From: Vibrio agarivorans
GTDB taxonomy: Bacteria > Pseudomonadota > Gammaproteobacteria > Enterobacterales > Vibrionaceae
Direction of reading: 5' to 3'
Assembly (NCBI RefSeq): GCF_030409635.1
Contig: NZ_JAUFQF010000004.1
Span: 186,001 to 250,000, forward strand
DNA length: 64,000 nt
In this document: positions 8,893-18,858 of the stretch, in pieces
Numbering within the stretch: position 1 is the first letter of the stretch
Layout of the letters: each line of letters opens with the position of its first letter
Program-made: the position numbers and the translations under genes
The notes under the pieces: model-generated
Told to the model about the DNA's origin: nothing
Seen by the model: only the letters and a program-made list of their open reading frames with translations
Databases searched by the model: none

Positions 8893-10458
8893 ATGGGCGT
8901 TTTAGAACACGACATTCAAGCAGAAATTCACAAGTTGAAGCATCAACTGGAAGAGGCTCGCCTCTCTCAGCGTGAAAGTAGCTTCAAAACGACTCGTGAA
9001 CTCACTGTATTAAGACGCGCCATCATTACCCTAACGGAAGCATGCCACACCGATTCTGATTCTTTACGTCGGGCTTTAGGGGAGCTGCGCTATGCGATGG
9101 AGCAAAAGCAGGACATCAGTAAACTGGTGCCTCAACTTGCGGTCATCGAACGTCAGCTACGCCAGCAAATTACCGACACCAACAAACGCGAAGAGCATGC
9201 TTCGAGTGAGTTTATCCGTTGTGGTGAAACTCTCCTGCGAGTTCCCGGCCTGCCAATGAAGCTCAAGCGAGACTTGCGAGAACTTCTTGGTCAAGTTGCC
9301 TCTCCTTTCAGTATTAAGCTCGAACTGGCGGGCTCGCTGCTAGAACTCTACCAACGCTCGATAAAAATCCTAACGTCTAACCCTGATGTCGCGATTCAAG
9401 ATTTAGAAAATGCCGCTGACAGAGAGCTACTGATGCGCCTCTCTAGTGAGCTGCAACATTTAATCACTGAGCTCGACTTTGAAGGGGAGTCTGGTGAGCT
9501 GCTGTTTGATATTCGCGCTAAGCTATTGATTGGTGTGAGTACTGAGAGCTTACTTGAACTCACTCTCCAAGTTCTTAAACTGGTCATTGATGGTACCCAT
9601 TTTGAGCGTAAATCTTCGGAGCAATTTTTAGAACAGGTCAATACAACACTGGCCTCTTCACTCAAAAGCAGTACACAGAGTATTGAAACGCAGCACAGTT
9701 ATTTAGAGCAACGCAAAGAGATGAACCGCGAGCTGGATCTTCTGGCGAGTAAGTCTCAGCATTGCATAGAGAACGCTGGCTCGTTTGAACAACTGAAAGG
9801 GAACATGACTAGCATGGTCTCACAGTTGAACTCACTCTCTGAGCGCCTAAAACTGGCCGAGCAGCGTGAACAAAGCTTGATTGAGCAGATGAACTACAGC
9901 AAAGGTCAGGTTCAATCGCTCTTTGAACAGACACAAGACCATCGCCGCCGATTAGATGACCAATCAAAGCGTCTATTGCTTGACCCATTGACCAAAGTGT
10001 ATAACCGCAGCGCGTATAATGATCACCTTGAGCTTGAATACCGTCGCTGGGTCCGCTCCCAAGAGCCTCTGCGTGTTGCGTTGCTCGATATAGACGGCTT
10101 TAAAGCGCTCAATGACAGCTTTGGCTACACTGCTGGTGACAAAGCACTGAAAATTATCGCGCGTACTATTTCTACCGAGCTTGCCGACACCGACATCCTG
10201 GGGCGCTTTGGTGGTGAAGAGTTTGCCCTTCTGCTTCCAAACCGCTCTGACAACGATTGCCATGAACTGATCAAACGTATTCAAGCGGCAATCTCTAAAC
10301 TGCCTTTCAAATTTAAAGATCAGCAAATCTCTATTACCGTGTCCGTTTCCAGCACCGCGTTTAAAGACTCTGATTCACCAGAAGAAGTGATGGAGCGCCT
10401 GCTGCGCCATCTTGCTGAAGCAAAAAGACTCGGCCCACAACAAGTCGTGTGGAAATAA
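8893..10458 (+). CDS. Diguanylate cyclase, soluble, with long helical N-terminus
   Basis: A 521-residue protein with no membrane segment. Residues 1-360 are almost wholly helical with coiled-coil stretches near 1-30 and 300-360. The GGDEF domain follows from about 363 (DPLTKVYNR), with DIDGFKALNDSFG and an intact active motif GRFGGEEF (GGEEF 440-444), so c-di-GMP synthesis is expected. The inhibitory RxxD site is missing: the equivalent residues are ADTD, so product feedback is unlikely. A weak SD precedes the ATG. V. cholerae has a GGDEF gene in the same place near queF; I recall it as VC0900/CdgG but cannot verify that here. Confidence 0.85.
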   Translation: MGVLEHDIQAEIHKLKHQLEEARLSQRESSFKTTRELTVLRRAIITLTEACHTDSDSLRRALGELRYAMEQKQDISKLVPQLAVIERQLRQQITDTNKREEHASSEFIRCGETLLRVPGLPMKLKRDLRELLGQVASPFSIKLELAGSLLELYQRSIKILTSNPDVAIQDLENAADRELLMRLSSELQHLITELDFEGESGELLFDIRAKLLIGVSTESLLELTLQVLKLVIDGTHFERKSSEQFLEQVNTTLASSLKSSTQSIETQHSYLEQRKEMNRELDLLASKSQHCIENAGSFEQLKGNMTSMVSQLNSLSERLKLAEQREQSLIEQMNYSKGQVQSLFEQTQDHRRRLDDQSKRLLLDPLTKVYNRSAYNDHLELEYRRWVRSQEPLRVALLDIDGFKALNDSFGYTAGDKALKIIARTISTELADTDILGRFGGEEFALLLPNRSDNDCHELIKRIQAAISKLPFKFKDQQISITVSVSSTAFKDSDSPEEVMERLLRHLAEAKRLGPQQVVWK

Positions 10459-10641
10459 TCGCCAATCAAGCGAAAAAATCCTGCTAAACCTCACATCCCG
10501 CACCGAATTAGTGTGTTCACATCTTTGCAACTTATACCAGTGTGATATAGGTTGTTATAGAGGTGTGACACTACACCGTTATAAAAACAAAGAATAAAAA
10601 ACAACAAACAATTCAATGGGGAATACCTCAAAGGAGGTTCT

Positions 10642-12000
10642 ATGAATACTATCATTAGCCCTGCGGGCAGTATGGATCTGCTTTCTCAGCTTGAAGTCGA
10701 GCGCCTTAAAAAAACCGCATCCAGTGAGATATACCAGCTCTATCGTAATTGTACGTTAGCGGTACTCAACTCGGGTAGCCATACAGACAACTCAAAAGAG
10801 CTGCTCGATAAACACAAATCGTTCGATGTCAACGTAGTGCGACGTGAGCGAGGCATCAAGCTTGAGCTAACCAACCCGCCAGAGCATGCCTTTGTTGATG
10901 GTGAAATCATCAAAGGTATCCAAGAGCACCTGTTTTCGGTGCTGCGTGATATTGTTTACGTCAATATGCACCTTGCTGATAACCAACGCCTAAACCTAAC
11001 CAATGCCGTGCACATTACCAATCTAGTGTTTGGGATTTTGCGCAATGCGGGGGCGTTAACTCCGGGCATCGACCCGAACCTAATTGTTTGTTGGGGCGGT
11101 CACTCAATCAACCCAACGGAATATCAATATACGCGTGAAGTGGGTAATGAACTCGGCCTGCGTGAGCTGAATATTTGTACTGGTTGTGGTCCGGGGGCAA
11201 TGGAAGGGCCAATGAAGGGAGCTGCTATCGGTCACGCCAAGCAGCGCTACACCGAGCAGCGCTATCTTGGCCTCACAGAGCCTTCGATTATTGCAGCAGA
11301 GCCACCAAACCCTATCGTGAATGAATTGGTGATCATGCCCGATATCGAAAAACGTCTCGAAGCCTTCGTGCGCATGGCCCACGGTATTATCATTTTCCCT
11401 GGTGGCCCCGGAACAGCCGAAGAGTTGCTGTATATCTTAGGGATCATGATGCACCCTGATAATGCCGACCAGCCTCTGCCGATTGTTCTCACTGGCTCAA
11501 AAGAGAGTGAAGAGTACTTCCGTTCTATCGACCGATTTATTGGTGATACATTAGGTGAAGAAGCGCAAAAGCGCTACACGATAGTGATCGATAACCCAGC
11601 AGAGGCCGCGCGCATAATGAAACGAGCAATGCCCCAAGTTCGCGATCATCGTAAAGACAATGGCGATGCGTACAGCTTCAACTGGTCACTGAAAATTGCT
11701 CCAGAGTTTCAACTCCCGTTTGATCCTACCCACGAAAGCATGGCGGCTCTCGACTTGCACCTCAATCAACGTCCAGAAAATCTCGCAGCCGCCCTACGTC
11801 AGGCGTTCTCTGGTATTGTTGCTGGTAATGTCAAAGCGGAAGGCATCAAAGAGATTGAGCGCCACGGCCCGTTTGAACTCAACGGCGACAAAGAGCTGAT
11901 GAAAAAGATGGATAAATTGCTACAAGATTTTGTCGAGCAGGGTCGCATGAAGCTCCCCGGCGGTACAGCCTATGTGCCATGTTATAAAATCACCACTTAA
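10642..12000 (+). CDS. ppnN: Pyrimidine/purine nucleotide 5'-monophosphate nucleosidase
   Basis: PpnN (YgdH) splits NMPs into base and ribose 5-phosphate, a nucleotide salvage enzyme that in E. coli is controlled by (p)ppGpp. The length is 452 residues (E. coli 454). The central Rossmann-like LOG domain has [10 protein letters not shown] (181-190) and GGPGTAEE (254-261), the family phosphate-binding motifs. ATG is preceded by an almost perfect SD (AAAGGAGGT). The gene order syd/queF/ppnN/xni parallels E. coli, where sdaCB sits between ppnN and xni. Confidence 0.94.
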   Translation: MNTIISPAGSMDLLSQLEVERLKKTASSEIYQLYRNCTLAVLNSGSHTDNSKELLDKHKSFDVNVVRRERGIKLELTNPPEHAFVDGEIIKGIQEHLFSVLRDIVYVNMHLADNQRLNLTNAVHITNLVFGILRNAGALTPGIDPNLIVCWGGHSINPTEYQYTREVGNELGLRELNICTGCGPGAMEGPMKGAAIGHAKQRYTEQRYLGLTEPSIIAAEPPNPIVNELVIMPDIEKRLEAFVRMAHGIIIFPGGPGTAEELLYILGIMMHPDNADQPLPIVLTGSKESEEYFRSIDRFIGDTLGEEAQKRYTIVIDNPAEAARIMKRAMPQVRDHRKDNGDAYSFNWSLKIAPEFQLPFDPTHESMAALDLHLNQRPENLAAALRQAFSGIVAGNVKAEGIKEIERHGPFELNGDKELMKKMDKLLQDFVEQGRMKLPGGTAYVPCYKITT

Positions 12001-12040
12001 GTGACTTAATCTTACCTAGCAATATTGATGGCATTGATTA

Positions 12041-12072
12041 AAATAAGGGCTGAGTTAAGCCCTTATTTTTTG
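12041..12072 (+). terminator. Rho-independent terminator of ppnN
   Basis: An 11-bp stem (12041-12051 with 12058-12068), 6-nt loop, and a T-run to 12071. It ends only 8 bp before the xni start, so xni needs read-through or a promoter inside this short gap. Confidence 0.85.
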
Positions 12073-12079
12073 GAATATT

Positions 12080-12850
12080 ATGTCCCTTCATCTTGTGATC
12101 ATCGATGCTTTAAATCTTATTCGCCGAGTGCATTCCGCTCAGCCAGACCCTACCGATATCGCAAGAACCATCACCACCACAGGGCGAACACTGCAGCGTA
12201 TCCTCAATGAGAGTCATCCAACTCACATCATTGCGGTGTTTGATCATCACCTGCAAGACAGAGGCTGGCGCGCTGAAATCCTACCGGGTTACAAAGCCAA
12301 TCGAAAGCCAATGCCAGAGCCTCTACTGCAAGGGCTAGACAGTATTCAGCAAGCTTGGTGGGAATTGGGTATCGATTCACTGCTCTCCGACGGAGATGAA
12401 GCGGATGATCTTGTGGCAACCTTGGCCGTTAAAGTGGCCAGTCACGGCGAAAAGGTCACCATTATCTCGACGGATAAAGGGTATTGCCAACTGCTCTCTC
12501 CGACATTACAAATTCGAGATTACTTCCAACATCGCTGGCTAGATGAACCGTTTATTGAAAAAGAGTTTGGGGTAAAGCCAAGTCAACTTGCCGATTACTG
12601 GGGACTGACTGGCGTTAGCTCTAGCCAAGTGCCCGGCATTCCGGGGATCGGGCCAAAGGCCGCCAAAGAAATCCTGGATCTCTACCCCGATATTGAAACC
12701 GCCTATGCCGCCGAAGATCTTGCCAACAAGTATCGTAAGAAGTTCGACGAACATATCGAGTCAGCACGGGTTTCTAAACAGGTATCGGCGTTAAAAACCG
12801 ATATTGAGCTTGGCTTTAACCTACAAGATATTCGCTTTACGCAAGATTGA
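12080..12850 (+). CDS. xni: Flap endonuclease Xni
   Basis: A stand-alone 5'-3' exonuclease/flap endonuclease related to the N-terminal domain of DNA polymerase I, 256 residues. Visible family features are the acidic metal-binding cluster in DGDEADDLVATLA, the STDKGYCQLL segment, and the helix-hairpin-helix VPGIPGIGPKAAKEIL that grips DNA. Xni homologues bind a K+ ion and lack one Asp of the full polymerase exonuclease site. The start ATG has only a weak SD and follows the ppnN terminator closely. Confidence 0.93.
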   Translation: MSLHLVIIDALNLIRRVHSAQPDPTDIARTITTTGRTLQRILNESHPTHIIAVFDHHLQDRGWRAEILPGYKANRKPMPEPLLQGLDSIQQAWWELGIDSLLSDGDEADDLVATLAVKVASHGEKVTIISTDKGYCQLLSPTLQIRDYFQHRWLDEPFIEKEFGVKPSQLADYWGLTGVSSSQVPGIPGIGPKAAKEILDLYPDIETAYAAEDLANKYRKKFDEHIESARVSKQVSALKTDIELGFNLQDIRFTQD

Positions 12851-12926
12851 CCCAACACGACAGATTTTTCACGTTTGATGACCTAATATTATTGAGTGTT
12901 TGATAAATATTGAGGTCATTGACTCT

Positions 12927-13518
12927 GTGACAAGATTGCACCAATTTGCCTTCGTGGTTTGCACCGCCCTTATACTATCGGGGTGCAATAAAGAAACCGA
13001 TCAGCCTGTCTACCAAGCCTCTGAAGCTCTACCTGACTATAACCAAAGCCGTTTTTCCTACTATCAACAAGAAACGCGAGACTGGCTATTAGAACACCGT
13101 GTCTTTATGACTAAAGATAAAGAACGAGAACTCTCGCTAATCATGCCCCAAGAGTTCACCCCTACGACACCCAATGGTGAAGCGGTGCTACTTGTGCATG
13201 GTTTGGGGGATAGCCCATTCTCTTTTAAAGATATTGGTCGCCACTTGGCCTCACAAGGCTATCTTGTTCGCACCATACTCCTACCTGGGCATGCTATTTT
13301 CCCCTTTGAACTCCGAATACGGAACGCAGGGTACGATTCGCATTTGCAATAATGGACAAGGAGATGATCTTGAAGCTCGTTGCCTGGCTGGCGAAGAGGT
13401 GTGGTATTCGGCTTGGGGCTACACCGAACCAGACAAAGTCCACGCGCGCCTGACCTACAACCCCTATTTTGCAGAAAGCATGCAGATAATGGAAAAGATG
13501 ATGCAGGTGACTCAGTAG
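12927..13518 (+). pseudogene. Lipoprotein alpha/beta hydrolase, broken by internal deletion
   Basis: The 5' part (GTG at 12927, SD-like GAGGT upstream) has a lipoprotein signal with lipobox LSGC and then the start of an alpha/beta hydrolase: LLVHGLGDSPFSF and LLPGHA. Right after this the frame runs into unrelated residues and a stop at 13350. In another frame, from about 13310 to 13518, lies what reads as the C-terminus of the same kind of protein (YGTQGTIRIC, CLAGEEVWYSAWGY, ARLTYNPYF). The nucleophile-elbow and acid region between them is gone. The simplest reading is a deletion near 13290-13310 that also shifted the frame. Confidence 0.75.
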
Positions 13519-13523
13519 AAAGC

Positions 13524-13560
13524 AAAGGGCTCGATCAATATCGAGCCCTTTATCTATTTT
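13524..13560. terminator. Bidirectional terminator between the pseudogene and rlmM
   Basis: A perfect 12-bp stem (13524-13535 with 13540-13551) with a 4-nt loop in a convergent gap; T-rich on the plus side (TTTATCTATTTT). Confidence 0.8.
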
Positions 13561-14650
13561 AGTGCGGAGAGATGTTCGATAGACACTGAACGTGTACTGT
13601 GATCTCTTCTCGATCGTGGTATAAGTGCTTGGCTTGCATCTTGAACTTAACGCCATTTTCAATCATGAAGTACTTGAGGTTTTCAATATCTTCTAAAACT
13701 TCGTCATAGCGACCTTTCATTGGTAGCTTGAGGTTGAAAATCGCTTCTTTCGCCCAGCCGCGAATGATCCACTCACCCATCAGCTGTGCTACGCGCGATG
13801 GCTTTTCTATCATGTCACACACCAACCACGTGACGTTCTTACGAGCTGGCTCAAATTTAAAGCCATCTTCTTGATGGTGCTTCACCTGACCGGTTTCCAT
13901 CAAGCTGTCTGCCATCATGCCGTTGTCTACCGAGTGAACGAACATTGAGCGCTTGACGAGTTGGTAAGTCCAGCCACCAGGACAAGCACCTAAATCTACA
14001 CCCCACATGCCAGAAGCCAAACGCTCGTCCCACTCTTCACGAGGAATGAAGACATGAAACGCTTCTTCTAGCTTCAAGGTTGAGCGACTTGGCGCATCTG
14101 ATGGGAACTTAAGACGTGGGATCCCCATAAAGAACTGAGAGTTATTCGTCACCAATGAGTAGCCGATATAACAATGACCTGGTGCGACAAAGCAGATGTG
14201 TAATACTGGCTTTTTCGGGTTGTCTTTCGCCAGCAAGAGGCCTTTACCGCGAAGCGCTTGACGCATTGGCACAGTAAATTTACGGCAGAACTTCAATAGC
14301 TCTTTTGCCTCATTCGTATCTGGCGTTTCAATACGTAAGTCGCCACAGCGAGGAAAGCCTTCCACTTCAGCAAGCTCTTGTAGAATCGGTGAGATACGAT
14401 CACTGGTTGGTAGTTCTTTCAGCTCAGCAGCAACTGCAAAAATCTGACGTGCAAAGATCAGAGATTTAAAATCAAGCTCTTTGACTAGGCGCTCTGCGTC
14501 ACCGGCTTGATAACACTCAAATACCACAAAACCAGAGTTATTTTTTACGCGAGGAAAACCGAACACCTCTAGCTGAGTAGCTTTGTCCTGGATTTCACCA
14601 GCACACTCTTTTTCAAAGCCTGAGCGGCAGTAAAGCATTAAGTGTTTCAC
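13559..14650 (-). CDS. rlmM: 23S rRNA (cytidine 2498-2'-O)-methyltransferase
   Basis: RlmM (YgdE) methylates the ribose of C2498 in 23S rRNA with S-adenosylmethionine, before full 50S assembly. An N-terminal THUMP-like region is followed by the Rossmann methyltransferase domain with motif [10 protein letters not shown] (219-227). A late [15 protein letters not shown] segment carries the catalytic Lys. The start is a GTG with GAGGAAA upstream, overlapping the ygdD stop as GTGA. Length 363 residues, usual for the family. Last gene of a gcvA-hydrolase-ygdD-rlmM run. Confidence 0.95.
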   Translation of the reverse strand: MKHLMLYCRSGFEKECAGEIQDKATQLEVFGFPRVKNNSGFVVFECYQAGDAERLVKELDFKSLIFARQIFAVAAELKELPTSDRISPILQELAEVEGFPRCGDLRIETPDTNEAKELLKFCRKFTVPMRQALRGKGLLLAKDNPKKPVLHICFVAPGHCYIGYSLVTNNSQFFMGIPRLKFPSDAPSRSTLKLEEAFHVFIPREEWDERLASGMWGVDLGACPGGWTYQLVKRSMFVHSVDNGMMADSLMETGQVKHHQEDGFKFEPARKNVTWLVCDMIEKPSRVAQLMGEWIIRGWAKEAIFNLKLPMKGRYDEVLEDIENLKYFMIENGVKFKMQAKHLYHDREEITVHVQCLSNISPH

Positions 14651-15066
14651 AAGTTTTCCTCGTTAGTTTGTGTGAGTTGAGATTGCAGCGCTGCGAATAC
14701 AAAGATTCCCCAGCCAATAATAAACAATAGACCACCAAATGGTGTAATTGGACCAAACCATTTAATGCCTGTCAGGGCAAGCGCGTATAGGCTACCACTG
14801 AAACAAAGGGTGCCGATAATAAAGCAAATTGCCGCTCGGAAAAAATACTTTTTACCTTTATCCCTAATCGATGGCAGTTTCATCGCGATTGCGCACACCA
14901 AAACCCCAAGCGCGTGAATAAATTGATACATGACTCCGGTTTGAAAAACTTCCAGAAGATAAGGGGCAAGTAGAGATTTAAGACTATGGGCTGCAAACGC
15001 GCCAAGCATCACTCCAATACCACTTAGGACGCCCCCTATTGCTAATAATATTGAACTACTCGGCAT
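14647..15066 (-). CDS. ygdD: DUF423 family inner-membrane protein (YgdD-like)
   Basis: A small hydrophobic protein of 139 residues with about four membrane segments. The N-terminus [20 protein letters not shown] is the DUF423 hallmark. Function unknown. The ATG at 15066 has AAGGAGC 7 nt upstream; an in-frame start 27 bp earlier gives a less likely Ser/Arg-rich extension. It overlaps the upstream hydrolase gene by 11 bp and the rlmM start by 4 bp, so all are translationally coupled. E. coli keeps gcvA, ygdD and rlmM together in the same order. Confidence 0.88.
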   Translation of the reverse strand: MPSSSILLAIGGVLSGIGVMLGAFAAHSLKSLLAPYLLEVFQTGVMYQFIHALGVLVCAIAMKLPSIRDKGKKYFFRAAICFIIGTLCFSGSLYALALTGIKWFGPITPFGGLLFIIGWGIFVFAALQSQLTQTNEENL

Positions 15067-15679
15067 TGAGCTGCTCCTTAACAAACTGCGCAACCTTCCC
15101 AGCGGCTAAGCTCAAATTGCCAGCTTCGGTGTGACCTGAGCGCTTTCTTGGTTTGAAACTATGATCGCCATCAGGGATGAAGCTTGTTTGAATCGAGTCC
15201 GATAATTCAAAATGCTCAAACTCATCACGCGAACCAAAGGCATCTCTCTCACCCTGCAAGATTAAACAAGGCTTCTGAAATGTCGCCAAATGCTCGCCTT
15301 TGAATTTTTCTGGTTTACCAGGTGGGTGGAATGGAAAGCCCAAACAAGTCACAGCCACCACATTCGGGTGCTCTGCTAGTAGGCTGGCCATACGCCCCCC
15401 CATCGACTTCCCACCAATCACCACTTTGCTTGGCGCTAAAGACTCAATAACCTCGCTAAAGACTTCAAGTAGCTTTGGCGCTCGGTCTGGCGGACGCCTT
15501 TTGCCATCCTCTGCTCTTTTCACCATATAAGGAAAGTTAAAACGAACAACACGCAGATCGTGCTCCGCAACTTGTTTAGCCACCTCATTCATGAAGTCGT
15601 GATCCATACCTGCACCCGCGCCATGAGCAAATATAAAGATCGGGTGGCCTTCATTGCCATCGTAGAGACGATTATCCAT
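15056..15679 (-). CDS. Alpha/beta hydrolase, small KANL/Tex30-like family
   Basis: A 207-residue cytosolic alpha/beta hydrolase. FAHGAGAGMDHDFM forms the oxyanion region; GGKSMGGR places the nucleophile at Ser92; GERDAFG supplies the acid and DGDHSF the catalytic His. The fold and length match the small predicted dienelactone-hydrolase-like family common in proteobacteria; substrate unknown. It is inserted between gcvA and ygdD compared with E. coli and overlaps gcvA by 8 bp, so it belongs to the same transcript. Confidence 0.82.
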   Translation of the reverse strand: MDNRLYDGNEGHPIFIFAHGAGAGMDHDFMNEVAKQVAEHDLRVVRFNFPYMVKRAEDGKRRPPDRAPKLLEVFSEVIESLAPSKVVIGGKSMGGRMASLLAEHPNVVAVTCLGFPFHPPGKPEKFKGEHLATFQKPCLILQGERDAFGSRDEFEHFELSDSIQTSFIPDGDHSFKPRKRSGHTEAGNLSLAAGKVAQFVKEQLNAE

Positions 15680-16580
15680 TTAAAATATCCTGTTGTTCAC
15701 TTTTCGCCTTCGCGATCATCCAATCACGGAAGGTGGCGATACGCCCCATGTCCGCTTGTTTGTCATGACAAACCACATAGAACGCGTTCGGAGTGAGAAG
15801 AATCTCATCAAAAGGAGCAATCAAACGCCCCGCATCCAATTCTGGCTGTGCTAGAACGTTATTACCCAGCGCAATACCTTGTCCGTGGGCTGCCGCTTGC
15901 AAAACCATGGTTGTGTGGCTGAAGATTGGTCCTTGGTTTACATTGACCTCAGAAAGGTGATTCTCTTTCACAAACTGCTTCCAACCTTTTCTAGACGTAT
16001 TGTGTAACAGAGTATGTTGAGATAGGTCAGCTAATGTTTCTAATGGTTTTTGTCCAAGCAACAATGTCGGTGAACAGAGCGGCATTAAAAACTCTTGATA
16101 GAGTTTATCTGCGCGCAGCCCACCCCAGTTTCCGCGCCCGTAATAGATTGCCACATCAACATCATCAGTAAGCGAGCCTTCATCCATATCAACTGCTTTA
16201 ATGCGTACATCAATGTCTGGCTCTTGTTGGTTAAAGTCAGCCAGTCTTGGTACCAACCACTGAATGGCAAAGCTCGGAGGCATCGCAATCGTCAATGCCC
16301 CTTTTTCACTGCGCTCAAGCACCTTATCAGTGGCTTCGGCAATAGAAGAAAAAATGTCTTTAATGTCAGTAAAATAGCTCTGTCCTTCTTCGGTAAGAAG
16401 CAGTGAACGATTGCGACGACGAAAGAGCTTTAGACCCAAGAATTCTTCTAGTGCTTTGATCTGATGACTGACTGCTGCTTGGGTGACAAACAGCTCTTCA
16501 GCTGCACGAGTGAAGCTTAAGTGACGAGCCGCAGCTTCAAACACTTTCAACGAGTTGAGCGGAGGTAATCGACGAGACAT
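15672..16580 (-). CDS. gcvA: Glycine cleavage LysR-type regulator GcvA
   Basis: LysR-family activator/repressor of the glycine cleavage operon and activator of the gcvB RNA. The winged helix reads RLPPLNSLKVFEAAARHL and TRAAEELFVTQAAVSHQI, nearly the E. coli GcvA sequence. The effector-binding domain follows from about 90. An ATG six codons upstream is possible, but 16580 gives the conserved MSRRLPPLN start (302 residues). The gene is divergent from the GcvB RNA, the classic arrangement. Confidence 0.95.
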   Translation of the reverse strand: MSRRLPPLNSLKVFEAAARHLSFTRAAEELFVTQAAVSHQIKALEEFLGLKLFRRRNRSLLLTEEGQSYFTDIKDIFSSIAEATDKVLERSEKGALTIAMPPSFAIQWLVPRLADFNQQEPDIDVRIKAVDMDEGSLTDDVDVAIYYGRGNWGGLRADKLYQEFLMPLCSPTLLLGQKPLETLADLSQHTLLHNTSRKGWKQFVKENHLSEVNVNQGPIFSHTTMVLQAAAHGQGIALGNNVLAQPELDAGRLIAPFDEILLTPNAFYVVCHDKQADMGRIATFRDWMIAKAKSEQQDILNG

Positions 16581-16633
16581 AGGCGGATAACTTTCCATTA
16601 GTTTTTTTAATCTGAAACATTATAAATTGTCCG

Positions 16634-16662
16634 TTGCTCAGCGGCTAGAGAAATTCTATATT
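16634..16662 (+). promoter_or_regulatory. Candidate gcvB promoter
   Basis: TTGCTC (16634-16639) and TATATT (16657-16662) lie 17 bp apart, placing the transcript start near 16670. It lies in the short divergent gap with gcvA, where GcvA is expected to bind. Confidence 0.5.
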
Positions 16663-16669
16663 TCACCCC

Positions 16670-16883
16670 GTAGCAAGGAGCCTGAACGGCTCAGTTCTCT
16701 CTAGAATTGATTGGCTTGTTGCTGCGATGTTGTGTTTGCAAAACTCGGATTTCGAGTTTGGGTAGAATTCTACCATTCGTTTAGTGGTCACCTCCTTGAC
16801 GGCTAAACCATACTTCCTGTATTCATTTTGACCTGTCTGTCAAAAAGATATTTAGCACCGCCTCCCTAAGGCGGTGTTTTTTT
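16670..16883 (+). ncRNA. gcvB: GcvB small RNA
   Basis: Hfq-dependent trans-acting RNA that represses many amino-acid and peptide transporter mRNAs. The recognisable parts are the G/U-rich R1 seed (16716-16740, with GCGATGTTGTGTTTGC almost as in E. coli), a hairpin directly after it (16741-16758), the segment ACTTCCTGTA near 16812, ACCTGTCTGTC near 16841, and the terminator stem CACCGCC/GGCGGTG (16856-16876) with seven T. Its place opposite gcvA fits. The 5' end is inferred from the promoter and may be off by a few nt. About 214 nt, against 205 in E. coli. Confidence 0.93.
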
Positions 16884-17018
16884 ATGTGTGCAATTTAAAA
16901 ACTAGACTCTTTCCCTATTTCTAACCCACACCAATACGCCCCCCAAACATCGTCACCAAAACATCGTTACCAAAACACTTCGTCAAACCAAATAGCCTGA
17001 TATGATAAATAGTCCGTC

Positions 17019-17107
17019 ATACTGAATTCATTTCAGTATCTAACCAAACCTGACACATCAGCCTCTCTTTCGTGGAGAGTAGGTCCTGAAACGAGTTCAG
17101 GAAGACA
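17019..17107. repeat. Three adjacent stem-loops including palindromic repeat copy 2
   Basis: Three small inverted repeats follow each other: 17019-17026/17032-17039 (ATACTGAA/TTCAGTAT), 17063-17067/17075-17079 (CTCTC/GAGAG) and 17084-17090/17096-17102 (TCCTGAA/TTCAGGA). The last, with its flanks GAGAGTAGG and AGACAAT, resembles the unit at 4012-4050. The rest of the gap from 16884 to 17140 shows no ORF or other feature. Confidence 0.4.
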
Positions 17108-17140
17108 ATTCACAGCACACATCACTCAAATCCAGGCATA

Positions 17141-17174
17141 AAAAAACGCAAACCGTCTAACGATTTGCGTTTTA
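17141..17174 (-). terminator. Terminator of thiI
   Basis: The stem AAACGCAAACCGT/ACGATTTGCGTTT, imperfect at one pair, is followed on the minus strand by TTTTTT. Confidence 0.8.
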
Positions 17175-17200
17175 TCTATTATCAGGGGTTGAGACGCACT

Positions 17201-18649
17201 CTAAGGGCGGTAAACCTTCACATTGTTAAAGCCTTGCTCTTGCAAATACAACGCTTGTAGACGGCTCATCACGCCGCGGTCACAATAAAGCAAGTAGGTC
17301 TTCTGCTGGTCAAGGTCACCAAACTGAGTCCCTAGTTTGTAGAACGGTAGGTGCTTCACATCGACACCATCGATCTCTAGTGGGCTCTCGTCTTCTTCTT
17401 CTGGGCTACGAATATCCAGAACAATCGCGTTATCTACAACATCTTGAACCTGTTCAACCTCTGGGGCTGCTTCTTGGCTCTCTTTTTCGATATCACGAAT
17501 ATCCATCACTCGAGCTTCCATCACCACTTTCTCAAGCACTGAGTAGTCGAACTTCTCTTCTTCCGCTTCTAGCTTCGCTTTCACGGCTTTCACGGTTGGT
17601 TTGCGTGAGATAACACCACAATATTCTGGCATTGTCTTCGCAAAGTCTTCTGTACCGATGATGCGCGAAAGGTCGATGATGTCTTCTTTATCCCAGTTAA
17701 TCAGAGGGCGTAGAATCAAGGTATCGGTCACAACGTCAATGTGGCGCAAGTTAGTCAATGTCTGGCTTGATACCTGACCTAACGCTTCACCTGTCACTAG
17801 CGCTTGAATACCAAATTTCTCAGCAATCATGCCACCTGCGCGCATAAACATACGCTTGAGCACAACGCCCATTTGGCCATCGTCGACTTTCTCTAGGATT
17901 TCAGCCACAACCGGCTCAAAGTCTACCGCGATAAACTTCACTTTTGCCGATGAGCCGAACTTGTTCCATAGGTAGTGAGCAACCTGCTTAACACCGATTT
18001 CGTGCGCTGGGCCACCTAGGTTAAAGAAGCAGTAATGGGTTTTTGAACCACGTTTAATATGCAGGTAGCTGGAAACACCAGAGTCGAAGCCGCCAGAAAT
18101 CAGGCTAAGTACATCTTCTTGAGTTCCCAGAGGGAAGCCGCCCAGGCCTTTGTGGCGTGCAATCACCTGATTGAGCTTGTCACCAGCAATCTCAATCTTA
18201 ACCGTAACATCAGGTTTGTGCAGTTTAACGCTTGCTGACTCAACCGCTTGGTTCAAGCCACCACCAACGTAACGTTCTAGTTCAATAGAGGTAAAGTCAT
18301 GCTTACCACGACGTTTTGCGCGCACAACAAACGTTTTGTTTTCGATGTTTGGACGATTAAGCTCTAACACCTGCTCAAAGATGTCATGCATATCGGTAAA
18401 CTCAGACTGTTTCACCTCTAGTACGTGGTGAATACCCGGTGTGCTGGTTAAAATCTCAATCACTTCATTGAAGTACTGATCGCTTTCTGATGTCACTTCA
18501 ATGTGATCACGGCGGTTGAATACCGCTACCGACTCAGTGCGACGCTGAATGATGTTACGAATGTTGCACTCTAGAATTTTAGTGAAGCGCTTGCGGACAG
18601 ACTCACTTTTAACAAAAATTTCTGGATGGGGCTTTACAATAAATTTCAT
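17201..18649 (-). CDS. thiI: tRNA 4-thiouridine sulfurtransferase ThiI
   Basis: Adenylates and thiolates U8 of tRNA and feeds sulfur into the thiamine thiazole ring. Layout: N-terminal ferredoxin-like domain plus THUMP (about 1-165), PP-loop ATPase motif SGGFDS (185-190), and a C-terminal rhodanese domain whose catalytic Cys456 lies in [10 protein letters not shown], the same number as in E. coli. Full length at 482 residues. No strong SD before the ATG. It is single, with a terminator on its 3' side and the pomB terminator upstream. Confidence 0.97.
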   Translation of the reverse strand: MKFIVKPHPEIFVKSESVRKRFTKILECNIRNIIQRRTESVAVFNRRDHIEVTSESDQYFNEVIEILTSTPGIHHVLEVKQSEFTDMHDIFEQVLELNRPNIENKTFVVRAKRRGKHDFTSIELERYVGGGLNQAVESASVKLHKPDVTVKIEIAGDKLNQVIARHKGLGGFPLGTQEDVLSLISGGFDSGVSSYLHIKRGSKTHYCFFNLGGPAHEIGVKQVAHYLWNKFGSSAKVKFIAVDFEPVVAEILEKVDDGQMGVVLKRMFMRAGGMIAEKFGIQALVTGEALGQVSSQTLTNLRHIDVVTDTLILRPLINWDKEDIIDLSRIIGTEDFAKTMPEYCGVISRKPTVKAVKAKLEAEEEKFDYSVLEKVVMEARVMDIRDIEKESQEAAPEVEQVQDVVDNAIVLDIRSPEEEDESPLEIDGVDVKHLPFYKLGTQFGDLDQQKTYLLYCDRGVMSRLQALYLQEQGFNNVKVYRP

Positions 18650-18858
18650 AACTATTTCGCCGTTTTGTTCGTAATCGAATACATAAGAGCACTGAGTGGT
18701 AGACCTGCTTAGGCTCTATAAGCATAGCAACACTTGCTAGGCTGTATTATCAATTTGGTCTAAAACCAAGCCTATCGAACAAGTCCCTGTCTGGATTGGT
18801 CTTTTAAAGGTCGGTGAGTATACATGACGCTCACAACTCAAACAACAAACCGACAGGC

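Noticed and set aside
10412..10597. 61-residue ORF before ppnN
   Set aside because: Mostly overlaps the end of the diguanylate cyclase in another frame; composition not protein-like.
12586..12594. GCCGATTA resembling a FliA -10 inside xni
   Set aside because: No -35 at 11 bp and lies within coding sequence.
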